Shown piece after piece: positions 4,805-5,170 of a DNA stretch of 5,170 bases. The notes below the pieces were generated by a model. The model was not told the DNA's origin. It saw only the letters and a list, made by a program, of their open reading frames with translations, and made no database searches. Numbering within the stretch: the first letter of the stretch is position 1; each line of letters begins with the position of its first letter. The DNA comes from Bacillota bacterium (GTDB taxonomy: Bacteria > Bacillota > Clostridia > Oscillospirales > Ruminococcaceae): contig JAEWLW010000027.1 of the NCBI GenBank assembly GCA_023457355.1, forward strand, positions 1 through 5,170, written 5' to 3'. The translations under genes were made by a program, and so were the position numbers.

Positions 4805-4860
4805 TGGGCCTGGTGAAGCCCCAAGCGTACTTTTATCGTTCAAAAGCGCAGGAGGGGCGG

Positions 4861-4885
4861 CAAAACAGTCCGGGGGACTGTTTTG
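4861..4885. repeat. Perfect 11-bp inverted repeat, GGG loop
   Basis: CAAAACAGTCC (4861-4871) and GGACTGTTTTG (4875-4885) are perfectly complementary around GGG. The stem is bounded sharply on both sides, as expected for a discrete repeat module. Confidence 0.8.
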
Positions 4886-4889
4886 GTGT

Positions 4890-4914
4890 GGGGAACCCTT
4901 GCCGGGGGTTCCCC
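4890..4914. repeat. Perfect 9-bp inverted repeat
   Basis: GGGGAACCC (4890-4898) and GGGTTCCCC (4906-4914) flank a 7-nt loop. It begins 5 nt after the previous palindrome. A smaller stem, TGCCGC/GCGGCA, follows at 4917-4933 with a 5-nt loop. Confidence 0.75.
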
Positions 4915-4950
4915 AGTGCCGCTATGGGCGGCATCCGTGCCTCTGGGGTG

Positions 4951-5083
4951 GGGTTGTTCTCGCTGGCGCGGGGATGTGTTCGGCGCAACGCCGAAGGTTT
5001 GCTTGCGCCGCAGGCGGAGGGTTCTTCTCGCTGGCGCGGGGCGTGTTCGGCGCAACGCCGAAGGTTTATTTGCTCCGCAGGCG
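4951..5083. repeat. Imperfect tandem duplication of about 66 bp with internal palindromes
   Basis: Copy one (4951-5016) and copy two (5019-5083) align with an offset of 68, dropping to 67 after a 1-nt indel. They differ by about five substitutions and that indel, roughly 90% identity. Each carries the perfect palindrome TTCGGCG-CAA-CGCCGAA (4979-4995 and 5046-5062) and a shared TTCTCGCTGGCGCGGGG block. Differences fall mainly outside the palindrome, whose sequence is identical in both copies. Confidence 0.8.
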
Positions 5084-5085
5084 CC

Positions 5086-5109
5086 GCTTTTTCTGCCGCC
5101 AGAAAAAGC
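5086..5109. repeat. Perfect 10-bp inverted repeat
   Basis: GCTTTTTCTG (5086-5095) and CAGAAAAAGC (5100-5109) flank a CCGC loop. It follows the second tandem copy almost directly. Confidence 0.75.
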
Positions 5110-5125
5110 AGCGGGAAAAAGACCG

Positions 5126-5162
5126 CTCAAGGGGGAAACCTTTCGACGTTTCCCCCCTTGAG
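5126..5162 (-). repeat. 14-bp inverted repeat, possible minus-strand terminator
   Basis: CTCAAGGGGGAAAC (5126-5139) and GTTTCCCCCCTTGAG (5148-5162) pair over 14 bp with one bulged C. On the minus strand the stem is followed by CGGTCTTTTT, so it could terminate a minus-strand gene lying beyond the window. Without the next gene it is best called a repeat module. Confidence 0.65.
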
Positions 5163-5170
5163 AAACCCCT

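Larger units (their letters stand above)
4773..5170. other. 398-bp hairpin-dense non-coding repeat tract
   Basis: No gene is supported; open frames on both strands run through inverted repeats and have no recognisable content. The tract is a near-continuous series of separate palindromes, each annotated below, plus an imperfect tandem duplication. It starts immediately after the tail terminator stop and reaches the window end. Its makeup suggests interspersed, non-autonomous repeat units of the kind scattered between genes in high-GC gut Clostridia; that parallel is from memory and not tested. Confidence 0.7.

Noticed and set aside
4840..5161. Overlapping open frames on both strands in the repeat tract
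   Set aside because: Both are translations of inverted repeats; the amino-acid strings repeat with the DNA repeat and match no protein family.

Overview
The window is GC-rich (roughly 60% or more by eye). Its coding style suggests a high-GC Gram-positive of the gut Firmicutes type, most likely an Oscillospirales/Ruminococcaceae-like Clostridia. Supporting signs are strong AGGAGG-type ribosome binding sites, two TTG starts, a YoaK/DUF1275 membrane protein, a LysM wall protein and phage genes of the Firmicutes GP20/DUF6838 type. The genus is an inference; no rRNA or other marker gene is present.

Layout. (1) Positions 1-342, minus strand: the N-terminal part of a LysM protein that starts with TTG and runs into a Pro-Gly-Gly-Arg repeat tail cut by the window edge. 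(2) Positions 560-1252, minus strand: an intact DUF1275 (YoaK-type) membrane protein with a plausible extended -10 promoter and a GC-rich leader hairpin. (3) Positions 1372-1631: a non-coding divergent region containing two palindromes. (4) Positions 1632-4772, plus strand: a block of phage head and neck genes. In order these are a GP20-type scaffold, an HK97-type major capsid protein, a 53-aa small protein, a head-tail connector, a head-tail adaptor and a tail terminator/completion protein. (5) Positions 4773-5170: a non-coding tract packed with perfect or near-perfect inverted repeats and one imperfect 67-bp tandem duplication.

How the genes work together. The phage block is a coherent procapsid and neck assembly set. 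The scaffold would shape the shell made by the major capsid protein, while connector, adaptor and terminator proteins would build the interface to a tail. All six reading frames look intact. However, the terminase, portal and maturation genes expected before the scaffold, and the sheath/tube and later tail genes expected after the terminator, are not in the window. Instead the block is bordered by an apparently chromosomal gene on the left and hairpin repeats on the right. Two unusual non-coding interruptions lie inside it: 248 bp between scaffold and capsid genes, and a terminator-like hairpin between connector and adaptor. The block is therefore either a rearranged or decayed prophage segment with conserved head genes, or part of a satellite/domesticated element that supplies only heads. 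The window cannot decide between these.
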